From Thermoplasmata archaeon (GTDB taxonomy: Archaea > Thermoplasmatota > Thermoplasmata > Lutacidiplasmatales > UBA184): a stretch of DNA of 40,363 bases. The stretch is from the NCBI GenBank assembly GCA_022749895.1, contig JAKIWS010000014.1, positions 1 through 40,363 of the forward strand. The letters are read 5' to 3'. Position numbers and translations under genes: made by a program. Within the stretch, counting starts at the first letter, position 1, and each line of letters opens with the position of its first letter. Below are positions 24,260 through 32,315 of the stretch, piece by piece. The notes beneath the pieces were generated by a model that saw nothing but the letters and a program-made list of their open reading frames with translations, was not told where the DNA came from and did no database searches.

Positions 24260-26926
24260 GTGGGGCAGAAGTTGAGAAGACCCTCCGTGTCGATCGTGAG
24301 CAAGGGGCCGACGCGTCGGCCCCCGGACCCTCGTTCCCGATTCCGCCTTCGGATGCTGGCCCTGAGCCCGATTGCGGTCGCATTGCTCTTGATCTCCTCC
24401 CTCGGAATTCCGACGCCGACGGCCCACAGCTCCGCCCCGTACTCCGGGAGCCTGTCCGCGGCGATCGGACCCAACGGCGCGCCGTTTTCGGCGTCGACCG
24501 GCGAAGCCCTCACGTACCCGACCGGAAACGGCTCCGGCGCAGCGGCCGGGGCGGGCTCCTTGGCGCCGGAGTCGAGGGTCATGGCCGAGGTGCCGACCCC
24601 ACGGCCTCCGACAGCGGAGGAGGCTCACGTGCCTCTGGTGAGCTACACCCTTGCCAACGCGGGTTCAACTCCCGCGGCCGCCGGGTTTGGTTGGACGCCC
24701 TACTACGGGTTCTGCTCGTCGTCGTTCTTGGAGATCTCTTCCCAGGGATCGACCGGTCCTTGGGGGACTCCGAATGGATACCGGGCGTCGACCACCTCGA
24801 CCTTTGTGGCGGGACTGGTGCCGGGTCATACCTACTGGTGGCAGGTCGTCTACCACTCCTACTTCCACAGTCGTCTGGGCTGCCGGGGATTGATGACCTG
24901 GTACTCGAACGTTGTCAAGTTGACCCAACCGAAGGTCGCCACCCTCTCTGCGACCGGACCGGTCAACCGGTCGCTCCAGCTATCGTGGACCAACTCGGGG
25001 ACCTACGCCGGCCTGGTGACGTTCGGGTCGTACGACCTCATGCGTTCGACCAACGGAAGCGCCTTCACGGAGGTCCTGCATGGAACGAATTCGTCGATCC
25101 GATCGATTTTGGTCACCGACTTCACCCCCGGGATCTCGGAGGTGTTCTACCTCAACACGACGGATAGATGCCGCACCTGCCCCACGTCTCTCACTCCCTC
25201 GAGTAGCTACTCCAACGCATTGGCCTACGGTCCGCGCGTCCCACTGAACACCTCGATCTCCGCCTCCCGGCCTTGGGCGGACGTAGGACAACCGTTCCGG
25301 CTCACGTGCCTCGCGACCGGGGGGATCCACCCGTTCGGCTACCGGTACGCTTGGTCGTTCGAGGACGGAACGAAGGCGACGGGGCCCGTCGTGGATCGAA
25401 TCTTCACGGCGCCAGGCCCGGCGACCGCGAACTGCACCGCGACCGACGCCACGGGGGCGAATGCATCGACCACGTTCACGCTCGTGGTGGCCGCGGACCC
25501 GACCGTGGCTCCCCCGACCGCGGACCCGGTCCAAGGCACGGTCGACCAGACCGTTACGCTAACGACCGCGGTCACGGGAGGCTCCGGCGGCGACCAGTTC
25601 AACTGGTCCGGTCTACCCACGGGCTGCTCGTCGGCCAACGTTGCCCGATTGACGTGCCCGCTGTTCTGGCCCGGAAACTTCACCATCACCGTGACGTTGA
25701 CCGACGCGAGCGGCTACACCACCACGAGCTCGCCGACCCCGTTCGATGTGATCTCGGACCTCGGCATCGCACCGCCCACCGCGCATCCCGCGCGCGGCGA
25801 GGTGGGCGAAATCGTGACCTTCACGACCGCGGTGTCGATCCACGCCGGCGGCGATCAGTTCACCTGGTTCGGTCTCCCCTTGGGCTGCTGGTCGGCCAAC
25901 GCCACGAGTTTGGCATGCCACCCCCAGTCGCCCGGTAATTTCAGCATCACGGTGGCGCTGTCCAACGCGGGCGGCTACGTCCTCCGGAGCCCTCCCACCC
26001 CGTTCGAAGTCGCACCGGCGACCGCCATCGCCCCGTTGACGGTGACCCCGGGGGCGGTCGACGTGGGGCAAGCGTTGGCGTTCGGCGTCTCCGTCCTTCG
26101 GGGCAGCGGCCCGTACTCCTACACGTTCACCGGGTTGCCCAACGGCTGCATGTCTTCGGACCAGCCGACCGTGACCTGCCACCCGACCACCAGCGGGAGC
26201 TTCCAAGTCGAGGTCCGCATCACGGACGGGGCCAATTTCACGTCGCGCTCGACCGCGAGCGTGTACGTGTTTCCCATTCCCGCCGTGGTTTGGTTCAACA
26301 GCAGCCCCGCACCCATCGAGCTGGGCCAAACCCTGACCCTCCTGGCCCAAGTGTCCGGAGGAGAGTGGCCGCTCGCGATCTCGTACCAGGGATTGCCACC
26401 CGGATGCGCTTCGGTGAACTCATCGTACCTGTCGTGCGTTCCGATGGCGGGGGGTTCCTACAATGTCAGCATCACGTTCGTCGATGCGCTCGGCAGCGTC
26501 ACGAGCTCGTTCGTGACGGTCGCGGTGGCCGCCCCGCTCGCCGTGACCACTCTCACGGTGTCGAGTCACCTCCTCGCGCTTGGTGAACCCCTAGCGCTGG
26601 GCACACACGTTCAGTCCGGGGCGCCGCCGTACTCGTTCCGCTACGATGGCTTGCCTTCCGGGTGCACGTCGGCCAACACGACCACCTTGGTCTGCGTCCC
26701 GACCGGAACAGGGTCGTTCCGCCCTTCGGTCACGGTCGTCGATGGGGCCGGGGTGGTGGCCCACGCCTCGGCGGAGGTCGTCATACGGGAAACGCCGCAT
26801 GGATTCCTAGGCTTCGGCCTAACGGCGAACGCCGTCCTGCTGGCGTCGGTTCTATTGGGAATCGCCGTAGTGGTGGTCGCAGCGGCGATCGGGGTCACTC
26901 GCCGGCGCCGACGATCCCGGGAGTAG
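24260..26926 (+). CDS. Large surface protein with fibronectin/PKD-like repeats
   Basis: An 888-aa membrane-anchored surface protein. A signal segment at about 33-50 (LALSPIAVALLLISSLG) is followed by a Thr/Ser/Pro-rich stretch, a fibronectin-III-like domain (about 230-310), a PKD-like domain (PFGYRYAWSFEDGTKATG) and five tandem beta-sandwich repeats of about 80-90 residues, each with GLPxGCxSxNxxxLxCxPxxxGxFxVxVxVxDxxG. The paired Cys in each repeat should form a disulfide. It ends with a membrane helix (VLLASVLLGIAVVVVAAAIGV) and a basic stop-transfer tail (RRRRRSRE). Many Asn-x-Ser/Thr sites suggest glycosylation. GTG 24260 is only one of several possible starts (TTG 24272, ATG at residue 32). 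Confidence 0.85.
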   Translation: MGQKLRRPSVSIVSKGPTRRPPDPRSRFRLRMLALSPIAVALLLISSLGIPTPTAHSSAPYSGSLSAAIGPNGAPFSASTGEALTYPTGNGSGAAAGAGSLAPESRVMAEVPTPRPPTAEEAHVPLVSYTLANAGSTPAAAGFGWTPYYGFCSSSFLEISSQGSTGPWGTPNGYRASTTSTFVAGLVPGHTYWWQVVYHSYFHSRLGCRGLMTWYSNVVKLTQPKVATLSATGPVNRSLQLSWTNSGTYAGLVTFGSYDLMRSTNGSAFTEVLHGTNSSIRSILVTDFTPGISEVFYLNTTDRCRTCPTSLTPSSSYSNALAYGPRVPLNTSISASRPWADVGQPFRLTCLATGGIHPFGYRYAWSFEDGTKATGPVVDRIFTAPGPATANCTATDATGANASTTFTLVVAADPTVAPPTADPVQGTVDQTVTLTTAVTGGSGGDQFNWSGLPTGCSSANVARLTCPLFWPGNFTITVTLTDASGYTTTSSPTPFDVISDLGIAPPTAHPARGEVGEIVTFTTAVSIHAGGDQFTWFGLPLGCWSANATSLACHPQSPGNFSITVALSNAGGYVLRSPPTPFEVAPATAIAPLTVTPGAVDVGQALAFGVSVLRGSGPYSYTFTGLPNGCMSSDQPTVTCHPTTSGSFQVEVRITDGANFTSRSTASVYVFPIPAVVWFNSSPAPIELGQTLTLLAQVSGGEWPLAISYQGLPPGCASVNSSYLSCVPMAGGSYNVSITFVDALGSVTSSFVTVAVAAPLAVTTLTVSSHLLALGEPLALGTHVQSGAPPYSFRYDGLPSGCTSANTTTLVCVPTGTGSFRPSVTVVDGAGVVAHASAEVVIRETPHGFLGFGLTANAVLLASVLLGIAVVVVAAAIGVTRRRRRSRE

Positions 26927-27078
26927 GGGGGTCGCTCTACGTAGGGGCGTACCCGCCTCCCTGGGTTCGATCCACCGATGAGCAGATGCCTCTCCCCCGG
27001 GATTCCGAAGGACCCCGCGAAAGCCGGCGCGGTCCTACTCGGAAGCTGGCCAATCCCGGTGTACGTAACGGCCGGGGC

Positions 27079-27216
27079 TCAATCGTAGGAACTGTCCTCG
27101 CCCATGCGGGTGACCATGCTCCCGCACTTGGGGCACTGGACGAGCCGCCACTCGGGGTCGACGGGGACCGGCGCGTGGCAGGAGGGACACGAGACGACTT
27201 TTTCCCCCTCGGTCAT
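27079..27216 (-). CDS. 45-aa zinc-ribbon protein
   Basis: A very short gene: ATG at 27216, stop TGA at 27079-27081, 45 codons. The protein has two CxxC knuckles, CPSC at about 10-13 and CPKC at 28-31, separated by HAPVPVDPEWRLVQ, with a short tail. This is a complete rubredoxin-like zinc ribbon as found in many small archaeal proteins. It is divergent to the methyltransferase at 27330. A role in RNA or protein binding is possible; function unknown. Confidence 0.75.
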   Translation of the reverse strand: MTEGEKVVSCPSCHAPVPVDPEWRLVQCPKCGSMVTRMGEDSSYD

Positions 27217-27329
27217 GGCTCGCCCCCGTCCATGCCGCTCGCTCGTAAGGGGCTGACGCTCGCGACGGACACTACCCGACGACGTCCTTCGGCGCTAGCA
27301 TGATAACGCCCCGAATTCTCCGAACCGGT

Positions 27330-28187
27330 ATGACGGGGGGTGACGACCCATCCGCGTCCCCGTCGCCGAGCAGTTCGGCGGAGCAAGACCCGGAGATCGG
27401 GGGGAAGGTGGCCGCGGTCTGGGATGCGAACGCCGCGTTCTGGGACGCCCGCATGGGTGAGGGAAATCTCACGCACCGAACGCTCGTCGCGCCCACCATG
27501 GAGCGCCTCCTCCAGCTCCGGAAAGGTGAGGTCGTTCTCGACATCGCGTGCGGCAACGGTCAGTTCGCCCGGCGTCTCGCGGAGCTCGGCGCCACGGTCG
27601 TCGCCGTCGACCTGAGTGGCGGCATGCTGGCGCACGCTCGGGCTCGGAGCGCCCAGGTCGGCGACCGGATCGACTTTCGCCGGCTGGATGCGACGGACCC
27701 GGCGGCGCTCGACGAGCTCGGCCGCGGTCGGTTCGCGGCGGTCGTCAGCGCCATGGCGCTCATGGACATGACGGAGATCGCACCGCTCGCCCGCGCGCTC
27801 CCCTCGCTCCTGGCTCCCGGAGGGCGGTTCGTGTTCGCTGTGACTCACCCGGCGTTCAACGGGACCGGGATGCGGAGGATGATCGAAGAGGAGGATGTGG
27901 GCGGCACGATGGTCCAGCGATCCGGGGTCGTGGTGTTCCGCTACGGGACCCCGACGACCGCGAAGGGTCTCGCGATGGTCGGCCAGCCCGAGCCGCAGTA
28001 CTACTTCGACCGACCCCTGAACGAACTTCTCCGGCCGTTCTTCGCCGCCGGCCTCGCGGTCGACGCGCTCGAAGAACCGCGTTTCGGCCCTGACTTGCCG
28101 ACGACCCGCCCCCTCTCCTGGGCGGCGTTTACAGAGATCCCGTCGGTGCTCGTCGTGCGCATGCGCCTTCTCGGTTCCAACCCGTAG
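27330..28187 (+). CDS. SAM-dependent methyltransferase
   Basis: A class I methyltransferase of about 285 aa. A Ser/Pro-rich N-terminus is followed by WDANAAFWDARMGEGN, motif I VVLDIACGNGQFARRLAELG, motif II VVAVDLSGGML, RFAAVVSAMALMDM, and ARALPSLLAPGGRFVFAVTHPAFN. The latter block and the C-terminal YYFDRPLNELLRPFFAAG resemble the ubiquinone/menaquinone-type and other small-molecule methyltransferases. The frame is also open from an ATG at 27300; a TGATAACG box about 29 nt before 27330 favours the shorter form. The next gene starts 89 nt downstream. Confidence 0.88.
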   Translation: MTGGDDPSASPSPSSSAEQDPEIGGKVAAVWDANAAFWDARMGEGNLTHRTLVAPTMERLLQLRKGEVVLDIACGNGQFARRLAELGATVVAVDLSGGMLAHARARSAQVGDRIDFRRLDATDPAALDELGRGRFAAVVSAMALMDMTEIAPLARALPSLLAPGGRFVFAVTHPAFNGTGMRRMIEEEDVGGTMVQRSGVVVFRYGTPTTAKGLAMVGQPEPQYYFDRPLNELLRPFFAAGLAVDALEEPRFGPDLPTTRPLSWAAFTEIPSVLVVRMRLLGSNP

Positions 28188-28276
28188 GTCGGCCGGGGGC
28201 AAGCTGCTCCCGTGGTACCGGCCGCCTGACCCGGCGGCGGCGGTGGCTCCAAGAACCCCCTCGAGCTTGGGGTCGC

Positions 28277-29074
28277 ATGGACGCCAAGCCGGCGAGCGCT
28301 CCGGGGGCGGAGGCGGGGATCGGGGACGACCCACGGATCGTCTATCTGCATGGGTACCCGCTGGACCACCGTATCTGGGAGCCGTCGGTCGCCCGGTCGG
28401 AGGATCCCTCTCGAGCGTGGCTGCTCGACCTTCCGGGCTACGGCCGTTCCCAGGGCCTTCCGGTTCCCGATACCCTTCGTGGGTTTTCCGACTGGGTCCA
28501 CCGCACCCTCGTCGAGCGATCGTCCGACCCGTTCGTCGTCGTCGGCCATTCGTTCGGGGGGTATGTGGCCCTGGAGCTGTACCGCGACCATCCGGACGTC
28601 GTCCGAGGACTCCTCCTCGCGGACACCCGATCCGAGGCCGACTCGGAGGAGGCACGGGCCAAGCGGGCGGCGACGATCGATCGGCTGCGAAAACCGGGCC
28701 AGGGCCTGGACGTTGACGCCGCGGTACGAACCCTCGTCGCCCCCCCGACCTGGTCGGCCCAGGGAGCCGTCGTGGACCTGCTCCGGATGGTCGTAGCGTC
28801 CGTGCCCGTGCCGACGCTGATTGCAACCTTGACGGCGATCGCGGACCGACCCGACCTCACGCCGACGCTGGCGACCGTCACGGTGCCGACGGTGGTCGTC
28901 TGGGGTGAAGAGGACCAGCTCATTCCTCCGGCCGAGTCGCGGGGGATGGTCGCGCGAACGCCCGGCGCGGTGGGCGTGGGGATACCAGCGGCAGGGCATC
29001 TTCCTTCGCTCGAGGCGCCCGGCGCCTTCGCGGACGCCACCCGGGAGCTCCTCCGGCGGGTGGACGGCCCGTAG
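28277..29074 (+). CDS. Alpha/beta hydrolase
   Basis: A 265-aa alpha/beta-hydrolase fold enzyme. Oxyanion HGYP (residues 25-28), nucleophile elbow VVGHSFGGYVALEL, acid Asp in VWGEEDQLIPP, and His in IPAAGHLPSLEAP give a complete Ser-Asp-His triad. The short lid region contains a charged helix (EARAKRAATIDRLRK). Substrate unknown: esterase, lactonase or similar. It follows the methyltransferase in the same direction. Confidence 0.9.
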   Translation: MDAKPASAPGAEAGIGDDPRIVYLHGYPLDHRIWEPSVARSEDPSRAWLLDLPGYGRSQGLPVPDTLRGFSDWVHRTLVERSSDPFVVVGHSFGGYVALELYRDHPDVVRGLLLADTRSEADSEEARAKRAATIDRLRKPGQGLDVDAAVRTLVAPPTWSAQGAVVDLLRMVVASVPVPTLIATLTAIADRPDLTPTLATVTVPTVVVWGEEDQLIPPAESRGMVARTPGAVGVGIPAAGHLPSLEAPGAFADATRELLRRVDGP

Positions 29075-29150
29075 TGATCGGCCGCGATCTCTCGGGGCGA
29101 GACTCCTCACACGGCTCTCCGGTTTCTGCGGCGCTGCGCGCCCGCCGGCT

Positions 29151-29459
29151 CTACGGGAGGTCGACGACCAGATGCCCGTTCTCGATCCGGACCGGGTAGC
29201 TCGTCACCGGGCGAGCGGCGGGACCCCGACGTACGGCGCCCGTGGCGAGCTCGAACTGCGAACCGTGCAAAGGGCAGGTGACCACGCCAGCGTTCACGGT
29301 GCCCTGGTCGAGAGGGCCGCCGACGTGGGTGCAGCGCGCATCGATCGCGCGAAGTGTACCGGCTACGTTGAAGATCGCAACCGTCTTCCCCCCGACGACC
29401 GCACGAACGGCCCCGCCGGGGGCCGGAGGGGTGACGCCAGGAACGAGAGTGGCTGTCAT
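29151..29459 (-). CDS. Rieske-type ferredoxin
   Basis: A 102-aa small Rieske [2Fe-2S] protein. Ligands: Cys43-x-His45 (RCTHVGGPLDQG) and Cys62-Pro-Leu-His65 (TCPLHGSQFEL), then the closing strands ending NGHLVVDLP. Soluble, and resembles the electron-transfer ferredoxins of dioxygenase systems or NirD-like proteins; no oxygenase component is next to it. ATG 29459 gives a normal family length. A longer form from ATG 29576 (39 more Arg-rich residues) is possible, because the palindrome at 29591-29606 could supply a TATA box about 30 nt before it. Confidence 0.9.
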   Translation of the reverse strand: MTATLVPGVTPPAPGGAVRAVVGGKTVAIFNVAGTLRAIDARCTHVGGPLDQGTVNAGVVTCPLHGSQFELATGAVRRGPAARPVTSYPVRIENGHLVVDLP

Positions 29460-29590
29460 CCCGCGCGAAAGGGCGAAGCATCGAGGGCGTATCTCACTTC
29501 GTACGTCGGGTCCGTCGCGGCCGCGATCGACGACCGGCGACGTCCACCCCCCTGAACTCCTCGACCGGGCACCCATGGCACCTGGTATGA

Positions 29591-29606
29591 AATTAGAATT
29601 CTAATT
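29591..29606. promoter_or_regulatory. AT-rich palindrome 1 (TTAG-AATT-CTAA)
   Basis: AATTAGAATTCTAATT is a perfect 16-bp palindrome in otherwise GC-rich DNA. It shares the core TTAG-N4-CTAA with 29625-29638 and 30310-30321. The centre-to-centre distance to the second palindrome is 33 bp, close to three helical turns. Probably an operator for a dimeric regulator. Confidence 0.65.
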
Positions 29607-29624
29607 ACTTGTGTAGTTGGCGTG

Positions 29625-29638
29625 TTTAGAATTCTAAA
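29625..29638. promoter_or_regulatory. AT-rich palindrome 2 (TTAG-AATT-CTAA)
   Basis: TTTAGAATTCTAAA, a perfect 14-bp palindrome, ends 10 nt before the TATA-like box at 29649. Confidence 0.65.
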
Positions 29639-29648
29639 TGAAGAGTCA

Positions 29649-29656
29649 TTTATGTA
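29649..29656 (+). promoter_or_regulatory. TATA box of the 113-aa gene
   Basis: TTTATGTA starts exactly 30 nt before the ATG at 29679, the same spacing as at other leaderless genes here. Confidence 0.55.
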
Positions 29657-29678
29657 GGCGAAAGCGAGTGGTGGAACT

Positions 29679-30020
29679 ATGTCCGCCACTGCGCGCCCTA
29701 CCGTGCTTTCCCCCGAACTTGCCCAGATCGCTGGTCGGTACTCCTCGGAGCCGTCCGAGGCGATTCTCGTCGAAGTTCGAGCTGGGTATCTCGAGGTCCC
29801 AAGAACCGCTCCCGCCGATCGACCCGGCCGCCGGTTCCTTCGCAGGCTCGGAGGGGGGTGGCTACGGGCCAAGACGAGGGACCGTTCACGGTCCTCGGCC
29901 ACCGAGAAGGTCCCCGGTTTCGCCTTCGATAAGACCGGGACGATGCTCTACGTTGCTTCCCACGCGGATCTCGGAGGCGTCCCCCCGGCGCCGTGTGTCG
30001 CACCTCGCTCGAGGGCCTAG
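29679..30020 (+). CDS. Unknown 113-aa protein behind the double palindrome
   Basis: I recognise no family. The first 40 residues (PTVLSPELAQIAGRYSSEPSEAILVEVRAGYLEVP) look protein-like; the middle is Arg-rich; the C-terminal part FAFDKTGTMLYVASHADLGG resembles a beta-propeller strand. The evidence for expression is the promoter: two palindromes and a TATA box placed for a leaderless ATG. It overlaps the convergent AbrB gene by 4 nt. It could be the truncated remnant of a longer gene. Confidence 0.4.
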   Translation: MSATARPTVLSPELAQIAGRYSSEPSEAILVEVRAGYLEVPRTAPADRPGRRFLRRLGGGWLRAKTRDRSRSSATEKVPGFAFDKTGTMLYVASHADLGGVPPAPCVAPRSRA

Positions 30021-30280
30021 GACTTCGGGTCGATCTCATCGAACCTGTGTCGGGTCCTCGCGACGACCTCTTCCCGGAGCGTGTCCCTCGACCCCCGCGG
30101 TCGGCGAGCGACGGGATATCGGGTGGGCTGGAGGGTCAGGATGCTACCGCGCGCGAACGACTCCAGCTGCTGGCCCGCCACCCACCCGAGACTGCGGACT
30201 TCGCGGGGAGGGATCGTGAGGACCCATCGGTAGTAGACCGTTCCCCGAACGACGCGGTTGATCACCTTGTGGAGTCTCAC
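30017..30280 (-). CDS. AbrB-family DNA-binding protein
   Basis: An 87-aa SpoVT/AbrB protein. It reads NRVVRGTVYYRWVLTIPPREVRSLGW, then GQQLESFARGSILTLQP, the swapped-hairpin core, with a basic C-terminal tail. The GTG at 30280 has a strong GGTGGAGG ribosome-binding site 4-5 nt upstream, unlike the leaderless genes around it. Its own upstream region contains the third TTAG-N4-CTAA site, so it is the best candidate for the protein that binds all three palindromes (inference). No toxin gene is next to it, so a regulator role is more likely than an antitoxin role. Confidence 0.78.
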   Translation of the reverse strand: MRLHKVINRVVRGTVYYRWVLTIPPREVRSLGWVAGQQLESFARGSILTLQPTRYPVARRPRGSRDTLREEVVARTRHRFDEIDPKS

Positions 30281-30309
30281 GTTCCTCCACCGCCTGGCAT
30301 GATTGCCGA

Positions 30310-30321
30310 TTAGTAATCTAA
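30310..30321. promoter_or_regulatory. Palindrome 3 (TTAG-TAAT-CTAA)
   Basis: TTAGTAATCTAA lies between the divergent AbrB gene (start 30280) and the M29-like gene (ATG 30365). It has the same TTAG/CTAA arms and spacing as palindromes 1 and 2. Confidence 0.55.
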
Positions 30322-30332
30322 ATTCGCCACTG

Positions 30333-30340
30333 TCTTAATA
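30333..30340 (+). promoter_or_regulatory. TATA box of the M29-like gene
   Basis: TCTTAATA starts 32 nt before the ATG at 30365, suggesting a leaderless transcript. Confidence 0.6.
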
Positions 30341-30364
30341 CTCTTCTCCCCTACGAGGTTCCCG

Positions 30365-31498
30365 ATGCCCCCGTTCCTCCCCCCGAAGACGATGACCGCC
30401 ATCGCGCGGAGCGTGCTGGAACGGAACCTTTTGCTACGTCGCGGCGAGAACCTGACGGTCGAAAGTTGGACCGAGGGCCTCGCGCTGGCCAACGTCTTCG
30501 TTCTCGAGGGATTCGCCCGTCAGCTTCGGCCCATGCTCCTCTACCGCGACGAGGAGTCGTTCTGGGAGGCCGTTCAGAAGCTCCCACCCGCGAACTTGGG
30601 CCGGGTAGGAAGCCATGAGTGGGCGGCGCTGCGCCAGACGAACGGGTACGTGTTCCTCTGGGGACCCTCGGACACTGCGCGCGAGGAGGCCCTCTCCCCC
30701 GCGAAGCTCCGGGCCATCACGGCGTACGAGGACGAGTGGTTCCGGATCGTGGAGAAATCCGGCGTGCGCGGCGTCCGGATCGCCCTGGGTCGTATCAACG
30801 CCGCGGAGGCACATCGTCACGGGATCGACGTCGACGCCTGGAAGCAGGAGATGGTCCAGGCAATCCTGACCGACCCCCTCGCGATGAAGCGGTCGGGCAG
30901 CGCCGTGGCGCGGCGGTTGCAACGCGGCCGAACGGTCCGCATCAACCACCCGAACGGCACGTCCCTCGAGTTACGCCTGAAAGCTCGGCGTCCCCGCGTC
31001 CACGATGGTGTCATCGACCAGAACGACGTCCGACATGGCGACGTCTTCGAACCGCTCCCCTCCGGTTGGGTCAACGTGGCGCTCGACGAGCAGTACGCCG
31101 AAGGTGAGTTCTTCGCCAACGTCACGAGCTCCTCCGCCGCGTCGGGGATGGAGGCGGGGACGATCCCCCCCGCGAAGGGCGGTCGTTGGGTGTTCAAGGA
31201 CGGAAAGCTAGTCCGGTTCACGTACGCGAGCGGCGGGGAGGAGTTCGGGGCGCTTTATCGTCGCCTCGGACCCGGTAAGGAACGTCCGGGGGTCCTCAGT
31301 GTCGGCTTGAATCCCCTCATACAACGGTTGCCGAACATGGAAGACCAGTGCCTCGGCCGCATCACGCTCCAGATCGGGAAGAACACGTTCCTCGACGGGG
31401 CGACCCATAGCCCCAGCTTCCACGGCTACCTCTGTCTCGACGGGGCCGATGTCCGTGTGGACGACCGGCTGCTCCTCCACGACGGCGTGATCGTCTGA
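30365..31498 (+). CDS. M29 aminopeptidase-like protein, diverged active site
   Basis: A 377-aa protein with the overall plan of family M29 (AmpS/thermophilic aminopeptidase): N-terminal RSVLERNLLLRRGENLTVESW, a helical middle, VRINHPNGTSLELRL, YAEGEFFANVTSS, and a C-terminal region HSPSFHGYLCLDGADVRVDD. In M29 enzymes the two metals are held by Glu, Glu, His and a final H-x-D. Here the C-terminal motif reads His-Gly-Tyr, and the matching His of the GxVHxAxG strand appears to be Thr (GRITLQIGKN), so metal binding may be altered. Alternatively a related but non-peptidase subfamily. Confidence 0.75.
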   Translation: MPPFLPPKTMTAIARSVLERNLLLRRGENLTVESWTEGLALANVFVLEGFARQLRPMLLYRDEESFWEAVQKLPPANLGRVGSHEWAALRQTNGYVFLWGPSDTAREEALSPAKLRAITAYEDEWFRIVEKSGVRGVRIALGRINAAEAHRHGIDVDAWKQEMVQAILTDPLAMKRSGSAVARRLQRGRTVRINHPNGTSLELRLKARRPRVHDGVIDQNDVRHGDVFEPLPSGWVNVALDEQYAEGEFFANVTSSSAASGMEAGTIPPAKGGRWVFKDGKLVRFTYASGGEEFGALYRRLGPGKERPGVLSVGLNPLIQRLPNMEDQCLGRITLQIGKNTFLDGATHSPSFHGYLCLDGADVRVDDRLLLHDGVIV

Positions 31499-31505
31499 CC
31501 GGCGA

Positions 31506-32312
31506 CTAGCGCCCCGGAGACGCGCTCGACCCGGCGGTCGGCGGGGTCGTGGGGGCCTTCTCGGCGGTGGCGGGGACCGGCACGGGCTTGCCGCGCGACT
31601 CGGTGATCCGCTTCTGGACCTCGGTGATGATGACGTCCCGGTCCTCGGGCCGCCGGATCATCACGGTCACGGTCAGGTCGGTCGAAAGGGCGCTGCGCGA
31701 ACGGGTCGTGATCACCGGAGGGAACCGGCGGTCGAGCCGCGAGCGGAGCTTAGCCAGGCTCCGGAACACCGTCGCCTCGAAGGCGGCGAGGTCGACGTTC
31801 GCCCCGATCGAGATCGGGATCGCGACCTCCTTCCACGCCTGGGGCGTCGTGTTCACGACGACCTCCTTCATGAACATGGAATTCGGGATCGCGATCAGGT
31901 GGTCATCGTCGGAGAGGAGCACCGTCGTCATCGCGTTGATCTCGATGACCTTCCCCGCGTGCCCGCCGATCGTGATCGAGTCCCCGAGCTTGAACGGGCT
32001 GTAGACATCAGAGAAGTACTTCCCGCCGTAGTTCTCCAGCTGCTCGCGCAGTCCGATCAATGCCGCCGCACCGAGGAGGGCGACAACGATGAACAGGATG
32101 TCCGGCGAAATGCCGAGCTCCTGAATGGCGATGACGCCGCCGATCAGGTAGACGACCGCGGACGCGAGCACGCCGACGCTCGCCGCCACCTGCGGGCGGC
32201 TCAAGCCCATCGCCCGAACGGCCAGGAGCTTTGCCAGCCGTCCTACGAGAAACGTCAGCGCGACGAGGATGCCGAAGGTGAGGAGCGTGATCAGGATCGG
32301 GTTGAGCGCCAT
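31506..32312 (-). CDS. mscS: MscS-family mechanosensitive channel
   Basis: A 268-aa small-conductance mechanosensitive channel. Three N-terminal membrane helices (LITLLTFGILVALTFLV; VAASVGVLASAVVYLIGGVIAI; DILFIVVALLGAAALIGLREQL), then the MscS beta-domain (FKLGDSITIGGHAGKVIEINAMTTVLLSDDDHLIAIPNSMF, cut here only for description) and an alpha/beta end. The C-terminal tail is Thr/Pro/Ala-rich. It begins 3 nt after the glycosyltransferase stop, so the pair is an operon. Opens under membrane tension to release solutes. Confidence 0.93.
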   Translation of the reverse strand: MALNPILITLLTFGILVALTFLVGRLAKLLAVRAMGLSRPQVAASVGVLASAVVYLIGGVIAIQELGISPDILFIVVALLGAAALIGLREQLENYGGKYFSDVYSPFKLGDSITIGGHAGKVIEINAMTTVLLSDDDHLIAIPNSMFMKEVVVNTTPQAWKEVAIPISIGANVDLAAFEATVFRSLAKLRSRLDRRFPPVITTRSRSALSTDLTVTVMIRRPEDRDVIITEVQKRITESRGKPVPVPATAEKAPTTPPTAGSSASPGR

Positions 32313-32315
32313 CGC

